Below, piece after piece: positions 36,601-44,367 of a stretch of 49,820 nt of DNA (position 1 is its first letter; each line of letters opens with the position of its first letter). The stretch comes from Flavobacteriales bacterium. GTDB taxonomy: Bacteria; Bacteroidota; Bacteroidia; Flavobacteriales_D; Crocinitomicaceae. The position numbers were made by a program, and so were the translations under genes. The notes beneath the pieces are model-generated. The model searched no databases. It had not been told where the DNA came from and saw only the letters and a program-made list of their open reading frames with translations. The stretch is taken from positions 1 through 49,820 of the forward strand of contig CANHSL010000008.1 in NCBI GenBank assembly GCA_947463385.1. The letters are read 5' to 3'.

Positions 36601-37629
36601 GCGTTCAATGAAGACCAAGACCGTTATTTAACAAGAGATGAAGTTATGATGATGGATATTGTGGCGAACAACGATTGGAAACGAGGAATATACTTCTCAA
36701 GTAATCGTGGGTCGTCCTTCTCCTTAGCCTTGTTAAACGGGGGATGGGTAAAACAAGTTGGAATGGCTTATGTGCTTAGTCCTGTCAAAACCGCAATTAC
36801 CGATTTTTATGACCGCAACGAGATGTTCAGGACGATTTCTTCTGTTTTCCAGTATGGAGATATGGCAAACCCAAGTGTACTCACGGATTATTATGCAAGA
36901 CGACATACCACCCAGTTTAGGGCGAACTTTTTAATCCTAGCGGAACAATTTTACCTTCAGAAGAATACCAAGAAAGCAATTAGCCTTTTGGATCGTTCAC
37001 TTGCTGTCATGCCGATTGAAACCGTTATGGATTTTGGCGAGGTAAATGCCTGCGATCCCATGAACATGCTTACATACAATCAAAACAATCGGGCTTATTT
37101 ATATGCAGGACAAGAAATTCGGGCTAAATGCAGTGGTAATTTAAACGAACATGTTCAACTTTACTATCTCTGCAAAGCCAGCAAAAAAGGTGCTGCACTT
37201 GGAAACAAGTTATTGGATCAGTATGAAACCATTTTGAACTTTTATGAAAAAGCTGAAGTTGAGCTAAGTTCAAATACGCAAAATACGGAAGACTTGTTTG
37301 CTGTAACGGACGCGATTCTGAAAATGTATACCACCTTAGAAGACCCTAAAGTTCACGCGGAAAAGAGTGCCTTTGGAATCCGATTGAAAAAGAACATTGA
37401 TCGCATTTATAAAAAAATTCTACCAAGCATGTCTTCAAAATTAATCGCCTTAGGGAATGACAATGGGGAAGATGCTCGCATGGGGATTGGGGTTTATGGT
37501 CAGCGATTTGATTCAATTACAGGAAACTTAAAAGCGATTGGGGAGCATTATGGATATTTACCAAAATCCGTTATGCCAAACGAGGAGCCCGCACCGAACA
37601 CGACCCTTCCGATGATGCAAGGACAGTAA
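33619..37629 (+). CDS. DUF2723 family polytopic membrane protein (GT-C-like)
   Basis: This is a very large membrane protein of 1336 residues. The N-terminal region has the DUF2723 signature (STASLWDCGEYITAAYKLEV, then GHPPGAPLFMVLGRLF) with an acidic residue in the first periplasmic loop, as in GT-C glycosyltransferases; the related eukaryotic TMEM260 is an O-mannosyltransferase. About 11-12 hydrophobic helices follow. A soluble part contains the conserved NGDNDTFPLWYLQEVEG motif, and the C-terminus has TPR-like helices. A role in O-glycosylation of secreted proteins is inference. I chose the start at MNFKKLN (base 33619), because the open frame upstream of it overlaps the tRNA-Gln gene and its promoter. 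Confidence 0.85.
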   Translation: MNFKKLNTLTGWIVFAIATSVYLMTMESTASLWDCGEYITAAYKLEVGHPPGAPLFMVLGRLFSFFAAPESVALWINALSAISSSLTILFMFWSMSLLLKKLVINQKGELGGTDGTMVIVASAIAALAYTFSDSFWFSAVEGEVYAMASLFTAVIFWAALKWDEEMNLVEIQNASPNRWILIIFFMLGLAVGVHLLGILVVPAIGYLIYFNVSKNITWGWFLLTGVISVFALGFIQEAIIPGSIALASSFEVSFVNSFGLPFFSGTLFFFILLIGACVFAIRYARKKQHTILYNTIMGLTVLLIGYGSFAVIVIRSNANTPLDENDPENLVTLHSYLKREQYGSNPIFFGQYWNSFRLNETLDENGQPRLTSKDGWGDLSPYYLRRFVVQEGESDVKAFIKEADAKAWTTKNKGAFTITEKYYESNSSIRMGAEPAYAQTTIFPRMYAETPQHIQGYKEWSGYDPADGAGDELGRDGMRLPTMGENLTYFFRYQVNWMYMRYLLWNFSGRQNDIQGHGDNMRGNWISGIDWVDAPNVGPSDAQPFYTSENPAHNRFFLIPFAFIILGIFFHFYRAPKDAFVLTLAFLFTGLAIVVYLNQKPLEPRERDYAYSGSFYFFAMWLAFGVYALYDFIGSIDKKLVMKLSYFFGGGLVLFLIAGYGRMWFVLTVLIALLIGLSHLLSKAKLSGKAPVMIISLLGLLAPILMGTQGWDDHDRSGKTSARDLAYNYLNSCKKNGILFTNGDNDTFPLWYLQEVEGKRTDVRVCNLSLMGTDWYTNQMKMKAYDSDPLPIAYREDQILMYAGNTDQVYFLPLLELIGLSNDEALLKKVIELRLKKNKTVATQVVNYFNGKMGMLRSSFSVTQPNLQVAFDKTWSQITSNDTVNLAQNIIGKFTGISQIFKSVQQGAIKIEDGAAKELQTLFDEFEKPWMSVDLKDAMDFVRMDENYIVDQDGNHIYFFPSSKFYLPVDKENVVSSDIISKGQLSQCASEIEFAFNEDQDRYLTRDEVMMMDIVANNDWKRGIYFSSNRGSSFSLALLNGGWVKQVGMAYVLSPVKTAITDFYDRNEMFRTISSVFQYGDMANPSVLTDYYARRHTTQFRANFLILAEQFYLQKNTKKAISLLDRSLAVMPIETVMDFGEVNACDPMNMLTYNQNNRAYLYAGQEIRAKCSGNLNEHVQLYYLCKASKKGAALGNKLLDQYETILNFYEKAEVELSSNTQNTEDLFAVTDAILKMYTTLEDPKVHAEKSAFGIRLKKNIDRIYKKILPSMSSKLIALGNDNGEDARMGIGVYGQRFDSITGNLKAIGEHYGYLPKSVMPNEEPAPNTTLPMMQGQ

Positions 37630-37630
37630 T

Positions 37631-38248
37631 ATGCGGTTGGGGATTCGGAGCGTTGAATGGATGAAATTGCTTTTTCCGCGCTTAGTGTGGAATGTCCCCA
37701 ATGATTCGCATGTGTTTTTAACATTCGATGATGGCCCTCATCCGGTTGCAACCCCCAAGGTATTGGAGGTATTGGACCATTTTGGGATAAAGGCAACATT
37801 TTTTTGTGTCGGCGAAAATGCGCAAAAGTATCCCGAAATCATGCGGGATATTGAACGGGCAGGACATGGGATAGGGAATCATACCTACCATCATGACAAT
37901 GGGTGGACAACACCGGTTGATGCCTACATGAACTCCATAATGAAAACAAGCGCATTGATTAAATCGAATTTATTCCGTCCACCCTATGGCCGAATTAACC
38001 TTCGAAGTATTTATCGCCTTAAGAATGCAGGATATCAAATAATCATGTGGTCTTGGTTAAGTAAAGACTATGATCCCAAACTAAAAAACAACACAATAAT
38101 TGCTGCGGCAAAGCACATTAAAGCGGGCGATGTATTGGTGTTTCATGACAGTCAAAAAACGGAAGAACGAATTGAAGAACTCCTCATGGAAATCATTCCA
38201 CGTATTCAATCCAAACAACTTACATTCAGTACTTTTGTAAACGAATGA
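37631..38248 (+). CDS. Polysaccharide deacetylase (NodB homology domain)
   Basis: This carbohydrate esterase family 4 enzyme removes N- or O-acetyl groups from a polysaccharide. The five motifs are visible: TFDDGPH with Asp33-Asp34, the zinc-binding H84-x3-H88 in NHTYHH, RPPYGR near residue 116, MWSW near 139 and the LVFHD motif with His172. The domain makes up nearly the whole protein of 205 residues. I see no signal peptide, so export, if any, is unclear. The start is one base past the DUF2723 stop and the stop overlaps the histidine kinase start by four bases. Peptidoglycan or an exopolysaccharide is the likely substrate, but this cannot be told from sequence. Confidence 0.9.
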   Translation: MRLGIRSVEWMKLLFPRLVWNVPNDSHVFLTFDDGPHPVATPKVLEVLDHFGIKATFFCVGENAQKYPEIMRDIERAGHGIGNHTYHHDNGWTTPVDAYMNSIMKTSALIKSNLFRPPYGRINLRSIYRLKNAGYQIIMWSWLSKDYDPKLKNNTIIAAAKHIKAGDVLVFHDSQKTEERIEELLMEIIPRIQSKQLTFSTFVNE

Positions 38249-39120
38249 AAAAAACATCAAATAAGAAAACAACAAGCTATTTCCTTGCCATCTTGTCGGC
38301 ATATATTATCCTTCAGTTCTTATGGTGGGGCTATATGCTTATTAAGGAAAATCCTGCGAAAGCAACCATGGTCATAGGTGAAGGAAGTGTTTTCTTGCTG
38401 ATACTTATTTATGGTATTTCGCGCTATCAACTAAGTATACAACGTGAATTATCTTTACATCAACGTCAATCAAACTTCTTGCTTTCTGTTACCCATGAAT
38501 TAAAAACGCCTATTTCGTCTGTGCAGCTTATACTTCAAACCATTATTAAGCATGAATTAGAACCGGATCAAATACGTGTATTCTTGGAAAAAGCATTAGA
38601 TGAAAACAAAAAGTCTGAATCTCTGATTCAAAATATGCTGCATGCGGCTAGCCTTGAAAATCAACGAATCGAATTGTTTAGAACGACCTTACGAACGGAT
38701 GAATTCAATCCGGAATTAATGAAGCAACTTCAAGAACGATTTCCCTATTCAGACCTCCGCATAAAAACTACAAATCCCTTTATATTTCAAGCGGATAGAT
38801 TCATGCTTGAAGGGGTCTTAATTCATTTGGTGGAGAACAGTGTAAAATACGGTGCGCAACACATTGCTATTGATCTTGAAGAGGAAGCAACCCGCGTTAA
38901 AATACAAGTCTCAGATGACGGGATTGGGATCAACGAAGCAGACCGTCCATTCATTTATGATAAGTTCTTTCGCTCCGGTGATGAAAACAAACGAGAAAAA
39001 CCAGGGACAGGGCTCGGACTTTTTATTGCTAAACAATTTATTGAATTGCATCAAGGGACATTAACGCACAAAGAGCAGTTACCCAAAGGGTCAATATTCA
39101 CGATAACATTACCAAAATGA
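38245..39120 (+). CDS. Orphan sensor histidine kinase
   Basis: This is a small membrane-bound two-component kinase of 291 residues. Two hydrophobic helices (about 12-32 and 43-58) enclose only about ten residues outside the membrane, so the sensor part is minimal. The dimerisation domain has the phospho-accepting His84 in VTHELKTP, and the catalytic domain shows the N box HLVENSVKYG, DDGIGI and GTGLGLFIAK. No response regulator is adjacent. It overlaps the deacetylase gene before it and gpmI after it by four bases each, which implies a tightly coupled transcript of unrelated-looking functions. Confidence 0.9.
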   Translation: MKKTSNKKTTSYFLAILSAYIILQFLWWGYMLIKENPAKATMVIGEGSVFLLILIYGISRYQLSIQRELSLHQRQSNFLLSVTHELKTPISSVQLILQTIIKHELEPDQIRVFLEKALDENKKSESLIQNMLHAASLENQRIELFRTTLRTDEFNPELMKQLQERFPYSDLRIKTTNPFIFQADRFMLEGVLIHLVENSVKYGAQHIAIDLEEEATRVKIQVSDDGIGINEADRPFIYDKFFRSGDENKREKPGTGLGLFIAKQFIELHQGTLTHKEQLPKGSIFTITLPK

Positions 39121-40628
39121 ATCAAAAGGTCGGACTAATCATTTTAGACGGTTGGGGCATAGGTGATCAAACCCCAGCAGATGCAATTTATCAGGCAAAG
39201 ACGCCTTATATGGACCATCTTATGTCGCATTACCCAAGCAGTAAACTCAGTGCTTGTGGGGAGACTGTTGGATTGCCCGAAGGACAAATGGGTAATTCCG
39301 AAGTCGGGCACCTCAACATTGGGGCGGGACGAATCGTATACCAAGAGCTTTCACGTATAAACAATGCCATAAAAGACCGTAGCTTCTTTACTAACCAAAC
39401 CTTACTGGATGCACTTGACTATGCGTCCAAGAACCACTGTAAGATCCATTTGCTCGGTTTAGTTTCGCATGGAGGGGTTCACAGCGCGTTTAATCACCTT
39501 GAAGCCTTGATTGACCTGTGCGTAGAAAAAGAGGCAAAAAATGTGTTCATTCATGCCATCACCGATGGACGTGACTGCGACCCTAAATCTGCTATCACAG
39601 ACTTTAAAGCGCTTGAACAGCGCCTTACATCGAATATTAAAATCGCATCTGTAATTGGAAGATATTATGCCATGGACCGAGATCGCCGATGGGAACGTGT
39701 TGAGAAAGCGTATAACCTCTACGTAAACGGAGTGGGAATGCCTATTAATTCTGCCATCGAAGCGATTAAAAAATCCTATGAAGAAGGCATTACCGATGAG
39801 TTTATACAACCTATTTGTTGTGACCAAGAGGGATTAATAGAGCCCGGTGATGTAGTAATTAGTTTCAATTTCAGAACCGATCGTCCGAGGGAAATAGCCG
39901 AAGTACTTTCTCAACATACCATTGATGGATTCAACATGAAGCCACTAAAATTACATTATGTTACGATGACTACCTATGATGATTCGTTCGAGAATATGCA
40001 TGTGGTGTTTCAAAAAGACAATTTAGCGCAAACCTTAGGCGAAGTGTTGGCTACTCAGGGGAAGTGTCAGGTTCGAATTGCTGAAACGGAAAAATACCCT
40101 CACGTCACCTATTTTTTTAATGGAGGCCGAGAAGAGCCCTTTGAAAAGGAAACACGGTTAATGATTAATTCTCCAAAAGTTGCAACGTATGACTTACAAC
40201 CGGAGATGAGTGCGGAAGAAGTTAAATCAACCCTGATTTCATATGTGAAACAGCAACTGCCAGATTTCTTTTGCCTAAACTTTGCGAATCCTGATATGGT
40301 TGGACATACGGGTGTTTATGATGCCATAATTAAGGCCGTTGAAACGGTAGATAATAAGCTGAAAGAAATTATTGAATCCTTGCTTCCACTAGGATATTCA
40401 TTCATTGTGATTGCTGATCATGGCAATGCCGATTACGCCTTAAACCCGGATGGAAGCCCGAATACTGCACACAGTCTAAATCACGTACCTTGTGTGTTGG
40501 TGGGTAGTGGGAATGAACCCTTAACGGATGGCGTATTAGCAGATGTCGCACCTACCATCTTAGCGCTCATGGAATTGCCACAACCGACAGAAATGACCGG
40601 AAAATCGCTCATAAAAAAAGGGGCCTAA
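39117..40628 (+). CDS. gpmI: 2,3-bisphosphoglycerate-independent phosphoglycerate mutase
   Basis: This glycolytic and gluconeogenic enzyme interconverts 3- and 2-phosphoglycerate through a phosphoserine intermediate, using two manganese ions. Landmarks are LIILDGWG with the metal ligand Asp11, the nucleophile Ser61 in GQMGNSEVGH, GRYYAMDRDRRWERV, and the C-terminal IADHGNAD metal-binding motif. At 503 residues it is full length. The gene is the last of the plus-strand run. Its stop codon lies in the loop of a terminator hairpin that serves the convergent TPR gene. Confidence 0.96.
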   Translation: MNQKVGLIILDGWGIGDQTPADAIYQAKTPYMDHLMSHYPSSKLSACGETVGLPEGQMGNSEVGHLNIGAGRIVYQELSRINNAIKDRSFFTNQTLLDALDYASKNHCKIHLLGLVSHGGVHSAFNHLEALIDLCVEKEAKNVFIHAITDGRDCDPKSAITDFKALEQRLTSNIKIASVIGRYYAMDRDRRWERVEKAYNLYVNGVGMPINSAIEAIKKSYEEGITDEFIQPICCDQEGLIEPGDVVISFNFRTDRPREIAEVLSQHTIDGFNMKPLKLHYVTMTTYDDSFENMHVVFQKDNLAQTLGEVLATQGKCQVRIAETEKYPHVTYFFNGGREEPFEKETRLMINSPKVATYDLQPEMSAEEVKSTLISYVKQQLPDFFCLNFANPDMVGHTGVYDAIIKAVETVDNKLKEIIESLLPLGYSFIVIADHGNADYALNPDGSPNTAHSLNHVPCVLVGSGNEPLTDGVLADVAPTILALMELPQPTEMTGKSLIKKGA

Positions 40629-40634
40629 GCCCCT
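40613..40634 (-). terminator. Terminator of the TPR gene, overlapping the end of gpmI
   Basis: On the minus strand, AGGGGC, TTAG and GCCCCT (40634-40619) form a 6-bp stem, with a T-run at 40619-40613. The T-run lies inside the last gpmI codons and the gpmI stop codon sits in the loop, so one sequence is shared by a coding end and a terminator. Confidence 0.72.
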
Positions 40635-40638
40635 CGAA

Positions 40639-42252
40639 TTATTTAATTCCTAAAATTTGTTTTGCCTGGGTATCGTTCGGATCTAAGTCATAAACGATCT
40701 GGAAGTTCTCTAGGACTTTTGCTTTATCTTTTTCTATTGAATTAGCGTAGTAATTACCCAAATATCTTGCGGATTCAATCACCATTTTTTTATTGGAATC
40801 TTTCTTTCGGTCTTCACCAACTACTACCTCTAAAACTTTAGCGTAATGTGGTTTAGCTAACCAAAGTTCATTTTTTAAATCCATTTGATAATTACTTCTA
40901 GCTCTCCATAGATAAGCAGGAGCATAATTAGGCGACATCGCGGCAACTTTACCAAACAAGGTATCTGCTTCTTTAAAGTTTTTTGGTCCAGCATAATAAC
41001 ATTGGCCCAAATTATACACTTCAGCCAGTGTTAACTCAACTAAAGCTTGTCGCTTCAAATACATTTCAATTGCCTTGTCGTATTTTTTCGTTTTATAATA
41101 AGACTTTGCAATTTCAAGAGTTAACTCTTTTGCTGCATTTTCATTCATCCCTGCTGCGCGTTCCCATTCTAATAAGCCAAGTGAATCCTGACCAAGTTTC
41201 ATTAACAAGGAACCTCTGGTTTTGTAGTCGATAAAGTTGATGTTTGCCGCTGGAACCACCGTGAAAAAACGATCACTTGCATCTAGGCCAAATTGTGCGC
41301 CTCCTTTGTAATCTTGACACTCCGCATAAGACCCAGCTAACATACGTTCCGTATAAAAATTACGAAATCCAGCTTGGTTTATCGTGTTAACCTCTTCGAT
41401 TACTTCACAATATTGCTTTGCAGCAAACATGGCATTCGCATAGCGATATCTTGATTCAACGTTGCTATTTAGTGCAAGGTATTTTTTCCAATCTTGAATC
41501 GCAAGTTTCATTTTATCAAAACGCATGAACATCTCTGCACGTTCACGATACGCAGGAGCAAAGGTTGAATCAATTGCGATTGCTTCTTTGTAAATTTTAT
41601 TGGCATCCTCATAATTCTGAGCGGCTTGATAAATATTCGCAACACGAAGTTTACCGCGCGGTGAATTCTTGTTAATGTCCAATACGATGTTGTAGCTTTT
41701 TATAGCTGGACTCGCATCTTGCGGGGTCTTAGCATATAATGCATCCCCTTGAAGTAAGTAATTATCCTCATTTGAAGGGTCTTTTGTGATGGCTTCCTGA
41801 AGCAAAGTCAAGGCTTGATCAAGGTCTTTATTATCAGACTCAATATACATTTCCGCAATTCCACGAATAACTTCAGCTCTTTTGAGGTTTGTTTTCTTTC
41901 CTTTAGTAAGTTCCATAGCTTTCAATACCTCTCCTTGAGCACCCGCCTTATCTCCTTTTAGCCAGAGCACACGGAATTTCCCAATCAATGGCATCGGGGT
42001 AAGTTTATCCATCTCAGATCCTTTATTCCACACAAGAATTGCTGAATCAACCTCACCTTTTTCAAAGTAACAATCGCCATAGTAAAAGTATACATCGCCG
42101 TTGGTTGGTTCCTTAGCTACAAGCGCTTTGAAATCAATTAAGGCGTCAGCATAACGCTCATTTTCTGTTTTTTTGATTGCTTCACTTAAGGTCTGTGCGA
42201 ACAAACCGCTTACAGAAAGAAATAAGGCAGAAAATAATACTGTTGTTTTCAT
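40639..42252 (-). CDS. Secreted TPR-repeat protein
   Basis: This protein of about 537 residues has a signal peptide (TTVLFSALFLSVSGLFAQ) and a body made almost entirely of TPR helix pairs, for example DVYFYYGDCYFEKGEVDSAI and AKSYYKTKKYDKAIEMYLKR. The mature protein is probably periplasmic or on the inner face of the outer membrane. The start at MKTTVLF (base 42252) leaves a normal signal peptide; the one at 42273 adds seven residues. It has its own promoter 37 bases upstream and a terminator after the stop. Its neighbour, a PstS-like lipoprotein, is on the same strand. The function is unknown; TPR proteins of this kind often serve as scaffolds. Confidence 0.82.
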   Translation of the reverse strand: MKTTVLFSALFLSVSGLFAQTLSEAIKKTENERYADALIDFKALVAKEPTNGDVYFYYGDCYFEKGEVDSAILVWNKGSEMDKLTPMPLIGKFRVLWLKGDKAGAQGEVLKAMELTKGKKTNLKRAEVIRGIAEMYIESDNKDLDQALTLLQEAITKDPSNEDNYLLQGDALYAKTPQDASPAIKSYNIVLDINKNSPRGKLRVANIYQAAQNYEDANKIYKEAIAIDSTFAPAYRERAEMFMRFDKMKLAIQDWKKYLALNSNVESRYRYANAMFAAKQYCEVIEEVNTINQAGFRNFYTERMLAGSYAECQDYKGGAQFGLDASDRFFTVVPAANINFIDYKTRGSLLMKLGQDSLGLLEWERAAGMNENAAKELTLEIAKSYYKTKKYDKAIEMYLKRQALVELTLAEVYNLGQCYYAGPKNFKEADTLFGKVAAMSPNYAPAYLWRARSNYQMDLKNELWLAKPHYAKVLEVVVGEDRKKDSNKKMVIESARYLGNYYANSIEKDKAKVLENFQIVYDLDPNDTQAKQILGIK

Positions 42253-42288
42253 GATATAAAATTTAATACTCACCTACAATTGGTTTGC

Positions 42289-42319
42289 CAAAGTTACTTT
42301 GGAATTCGGTTAACGCAAA
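42289..42319 (-). promoter_or_regulatory. Promoter of the TPR gene
   Basis: On the minus strand, TTTG (42319-42316), a 19-base spacer and TAACTTTG (42296-42289) match the Bacteroidota consensus. It lies between the PstS-like gene and the TPR gene, so the latter can be expressed independently. Confidence 0.72.
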
Positions 42320-42334
42320 GAAATTAATAAAAAA

Positions 42335-43252
42335 TTACTGTGTTGTCAATTGAATTAGCCTTACCGGAGCCTTCGCGGGAACCAATTCTGATTTTTGAAT
42401 AATTAATTGCCCTTTCTCTCCGATCATAAACAAAACAAATCCAGTGTTTAAACCCGATCGATTTCCTTTATTAATCATCCACATTTCTCGATGTAACGGG
42501 TACTCTTTTGTCCAAATTGTACCGGCAAACGGTTGAAATCCTTCTTCGCCGTCATGCTTACTTACATGCATTACCTGAACACTATCTAAGAAATTCATTA
42601 CATCAAAATCTTCTTGATCTGAAATCCAATTAACACCAATTACTCCGATTGCTTGCTTATTATGTTTCACATAGTCGATTACCTGCTCATTTGAATTCAG
42701 TGCGTACACATTCTTAGATAAGGTTGACTTTCCAGATAACTTAGTGAGGTAATTAAAGTTCGCTGAATTCACTTTATCAAAAACAATTTTTACTGGTTTT
42801 CCGCTCCCCTTCCATGTGGCGCCATCAGAAGATATCCACTCCTTGAGGCGATCAACAGAAATCGTAGTATCCATATTATCTGGATGTATAATCAGCGCTA
42901 CTGCGTCGTAGGCAATTAAATCGCTTTGAACCTGAACATTTTGAGATTTCAAGTACTTTTTCTCTTTGTCTGTGAAATCACGAGAAATACAAATAGTCTT
43001 TACCTTATTATCAAAAAACGCCTTGACAATATCACCTTCCGGTAAGTAGCTTGGCTTAACTGTTGCTTTAGGAAACAAACTTTGGAAGGTGTAAATACTT
43101 GTTGTAAACAAGGGTTTATATGAATCCTCCAAATATACTTCGATGTTACCTCGACCATGCGTATCCGACTGATAGGCTAATGGGTTTTCATGCGTTTCGC
43201 ACGCAGTTAAACTCAAAATTCCCAATAAGCCTAAAATTATTTTAATTCTCAT
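42335..43252 (-). CDS. PstS-like substrate-binding lipoprotein
   Basis: This 305-residue lipoprotein has the lipobox LSLTAC-ET at residue 18 and the fold pattern of phosphate-type periplasmic binding proteins. Recognisable parts are the first strand IEVYLEDSYKPLF, the segment CISRDFTDKEKKYL, VALIIHPDNMDTTISVDRLKEW typical of PstS relatives, and IGVIGVNWIS. No ABC transporter permease or ATPase is nearby. It lies behind exbB-exbD-exbD-tonB, an arrangement I recall in other Flavobacteriales, so the ligand might be delivered to or from a TonB-dependent system. The start overlaps the small membrane gene by 11 bases. The ligand is unknown. Confidence 0.8.
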   Translation of the reverse strand: MRIKIILGLLGILSLTACETHENPLAYQSDTHGRGNIEVYLEDSYKPLFTTSIYTFQSLFPKATVKPSYLPEGDIVKAFFDNKVKTICISRDFTDKEKKYLKSQNVQVQSDLIAYDAVALIIHPDNMDTTISVDRLKEWISSDGATWKGSGKPVKIVFDKVNSANFNYLTKLSGKSTLSKNVYALNSNEQVIDYVKHNKQAIGVIGVNWISDQEDFDVMNFLDSVQVMHVSKHDGEEGFQPFAGTIWTKEYPLHREMWMINKGNRSGLNTGFVLFMIGEKGQLIIQKSELVPAKAPVRLIQLTTQ

Positions 43253-43448
43253 GTTCTTGTTTTTTAAATGTTTTGATTGAGCGATAGACTCGAAACAGGG
43301 AATACGTAATTAAGACCCCAACTAACACCCATCGCTTCCAACCGAAAAGACCAGGTAATTGATCTGTAAAGGCAATAAAGAAGGCTAAGAGCATCGCTGC
43401 GAACACGACGGTTAATCCGATAGCAGCATTAATTATTCTAAAATTCAT
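43242..43448 (-). CDS. Small membrane protein, 68 residues
   Basis: I do not recognise this protein. It has two hydrophobic helices (AAIGLTVVFAAMLLAFFIAF and WVLVGVLITYSLFRVY) joined by a short loop with GLFGWKRW, and ends in a lysine-rich tail. The stop overlaps the PstS-like start by 11 bases, so the two are translationally coupled. The ATG is preceded, at five bases, by the T-run of the tonB terminator, so it depends on read-through or on a weak promoter at 43482-43489 (TACATTTA on the minus strand). It could be an accessory to the ExbBD-TonB complex. Confidence 0.65.
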   Translation of the reverse strand: MNFRIINAAIGLTVVFAAMLLAFFIAFTDQLPGLFGWKRWVLVGVLITYSLFRVYRSIKTFKKQEHEN

Positions 43449-43453
43449 GATAT

Positions 43454-43482
43454 AAAAAAATCCCCAAATTTCTTTGGGGATT
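43454..43482 (-). terminator. Terminator between tonB and the small membrane gene
   Basis: On the minus strand, AATCCCCAAA, GAAA and TTTGGGGATT (43482-43459) form a perfect 10-bp stem with a seven-base T-run that ends five bases before the next ATG. It should limit expression of the small membrane protein and PstS-like genes relative to exbBD-tonB. Confidence 0.8.
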
Positions 43483-43499
43483 AAATGTATGGTTACTGA

Positions 43500-44363
43500 T
43501 TAGTTTACTTCAAACTTAACCGGTAAAGTTACCCAAGTTCGTACTTCACGACCTCCGTTTTTACCGGCTTTCCATGAAGGCATTTTCTCAACAACTTTTA
43601 CCGCTGCTTTATCACAAGCCTTACAACCAGCTAATGGGGTTGCTACAGATACATTTGAAATTCTTCCGTCTTTCTCAACAACAAATCGCACGGTTACGCG
43701 GCCTTTGATGCCTAAATCGATTGCTTCCTGTGGATAATCAATATTGTCATTGATAAACTTAGCCATTTCAGCAAAACCACCTGGAAAGTCAGCCTCTTCT
43801 TCTACGAATGTCTCAATCGGCTCCGGTTTGGTATCGATTTGTTTAGGCGTATCATCTGAAGGTTGTGGAGGGTCAAAATTCTCATCACTTCCATCTTGCG
43901 TTTTATCACCCGCCTTCGTTTCTTCTAATTGATCTTGTGTAGGGACAGGATCTGTCACCGGATCATCTTCAATCACCGGAGGAATAAATGCCGTCATTTT
44001 TTCCAAGGGTGGTGGTGGCGGAGTGGTTGGCGGAGGTGGCGGTAAATCCTTTGGTGGGGGCTGAACCGTCCATGTTTTATCGCTTCCTTTAGGCGCCTCA
44101 ATCTCTTCTTTTGGTAAATTACGTATAATAAACATGGCCAATGAACCTAATACGAAGGCAAGAATCATACTTGCCATAATTAAGGTAAGTCGTTTATTGT
44201 AATTCTTTCGTAAGGTATAAGCTCCGTAGGCCTTATTTCGATGTTCAAACACTAACTCGTTTCGAACCTGCGACGTTACCAACCATCCTTTGGCTGAAAA
44301 ATAACTAAACAATGAGTATGTGGAAACCAATCCTACAATTACCCAAACTACTGCTAATTCCAT
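43500..44363 (-). CDS. tonB: TonB energy transducer
   Basis: TonB transmits energy from the ExbBD motor to outer-membrane receptors. Two hydrophobic segments are seen, one at the N-terminus and one near residues 60-85 (IMASMILAFVLGSLAMFII); between them is the segment FEHRNKAYGAYTLRKNYNKR, diagnostic of Bacteroidota TonB. A proline-rich spacer (PPPKDLPPPPPTTPPPPP) and an acidic region follow, and the C-terminal TonB domain contains YPQEAIDLGIKGRVTVRFVV and the final VTLPVKFEVN. At 287 residues it is typical. It lies four bases from exbD2. Confidence 0.93.
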   Translation of the reverse strand: MELAVVWVIVGLVSTYSLFSYFSAKGWLVTSQVRNELVFEHRNKAYGAYTLRKNYNKRLTLIMASMILAFVLGSLAMFIIRNLPKEEIEAPKGSDKTWTVQPPPKDLPPPPPTTPPPPPLEKMTAFIPPVIEDDPVTDPVPTQDQLEETKAGDKTQDGSDENFDPPQPSDDTPKQIDTKPEPIETFVEEEADFPGGFAEMAKFINDNIDYPQEAIDLGIKGRVTVRFVVEKDGRISNVSVATPLAGCKACDKAAVKVVEKMPSWKAGKNGGREVRTWVTLPVKFEVN

Positions 44364-44367
44364 GGCG

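Noticed and set aside
42335-43252. A complete phosphate ABC transporter around the PstS-like gene
   Set aside because: No permease or ATP-binding subunit is adjacent; the neighbours are the TonB motor, a tiny membrane protein and a TPR protein.
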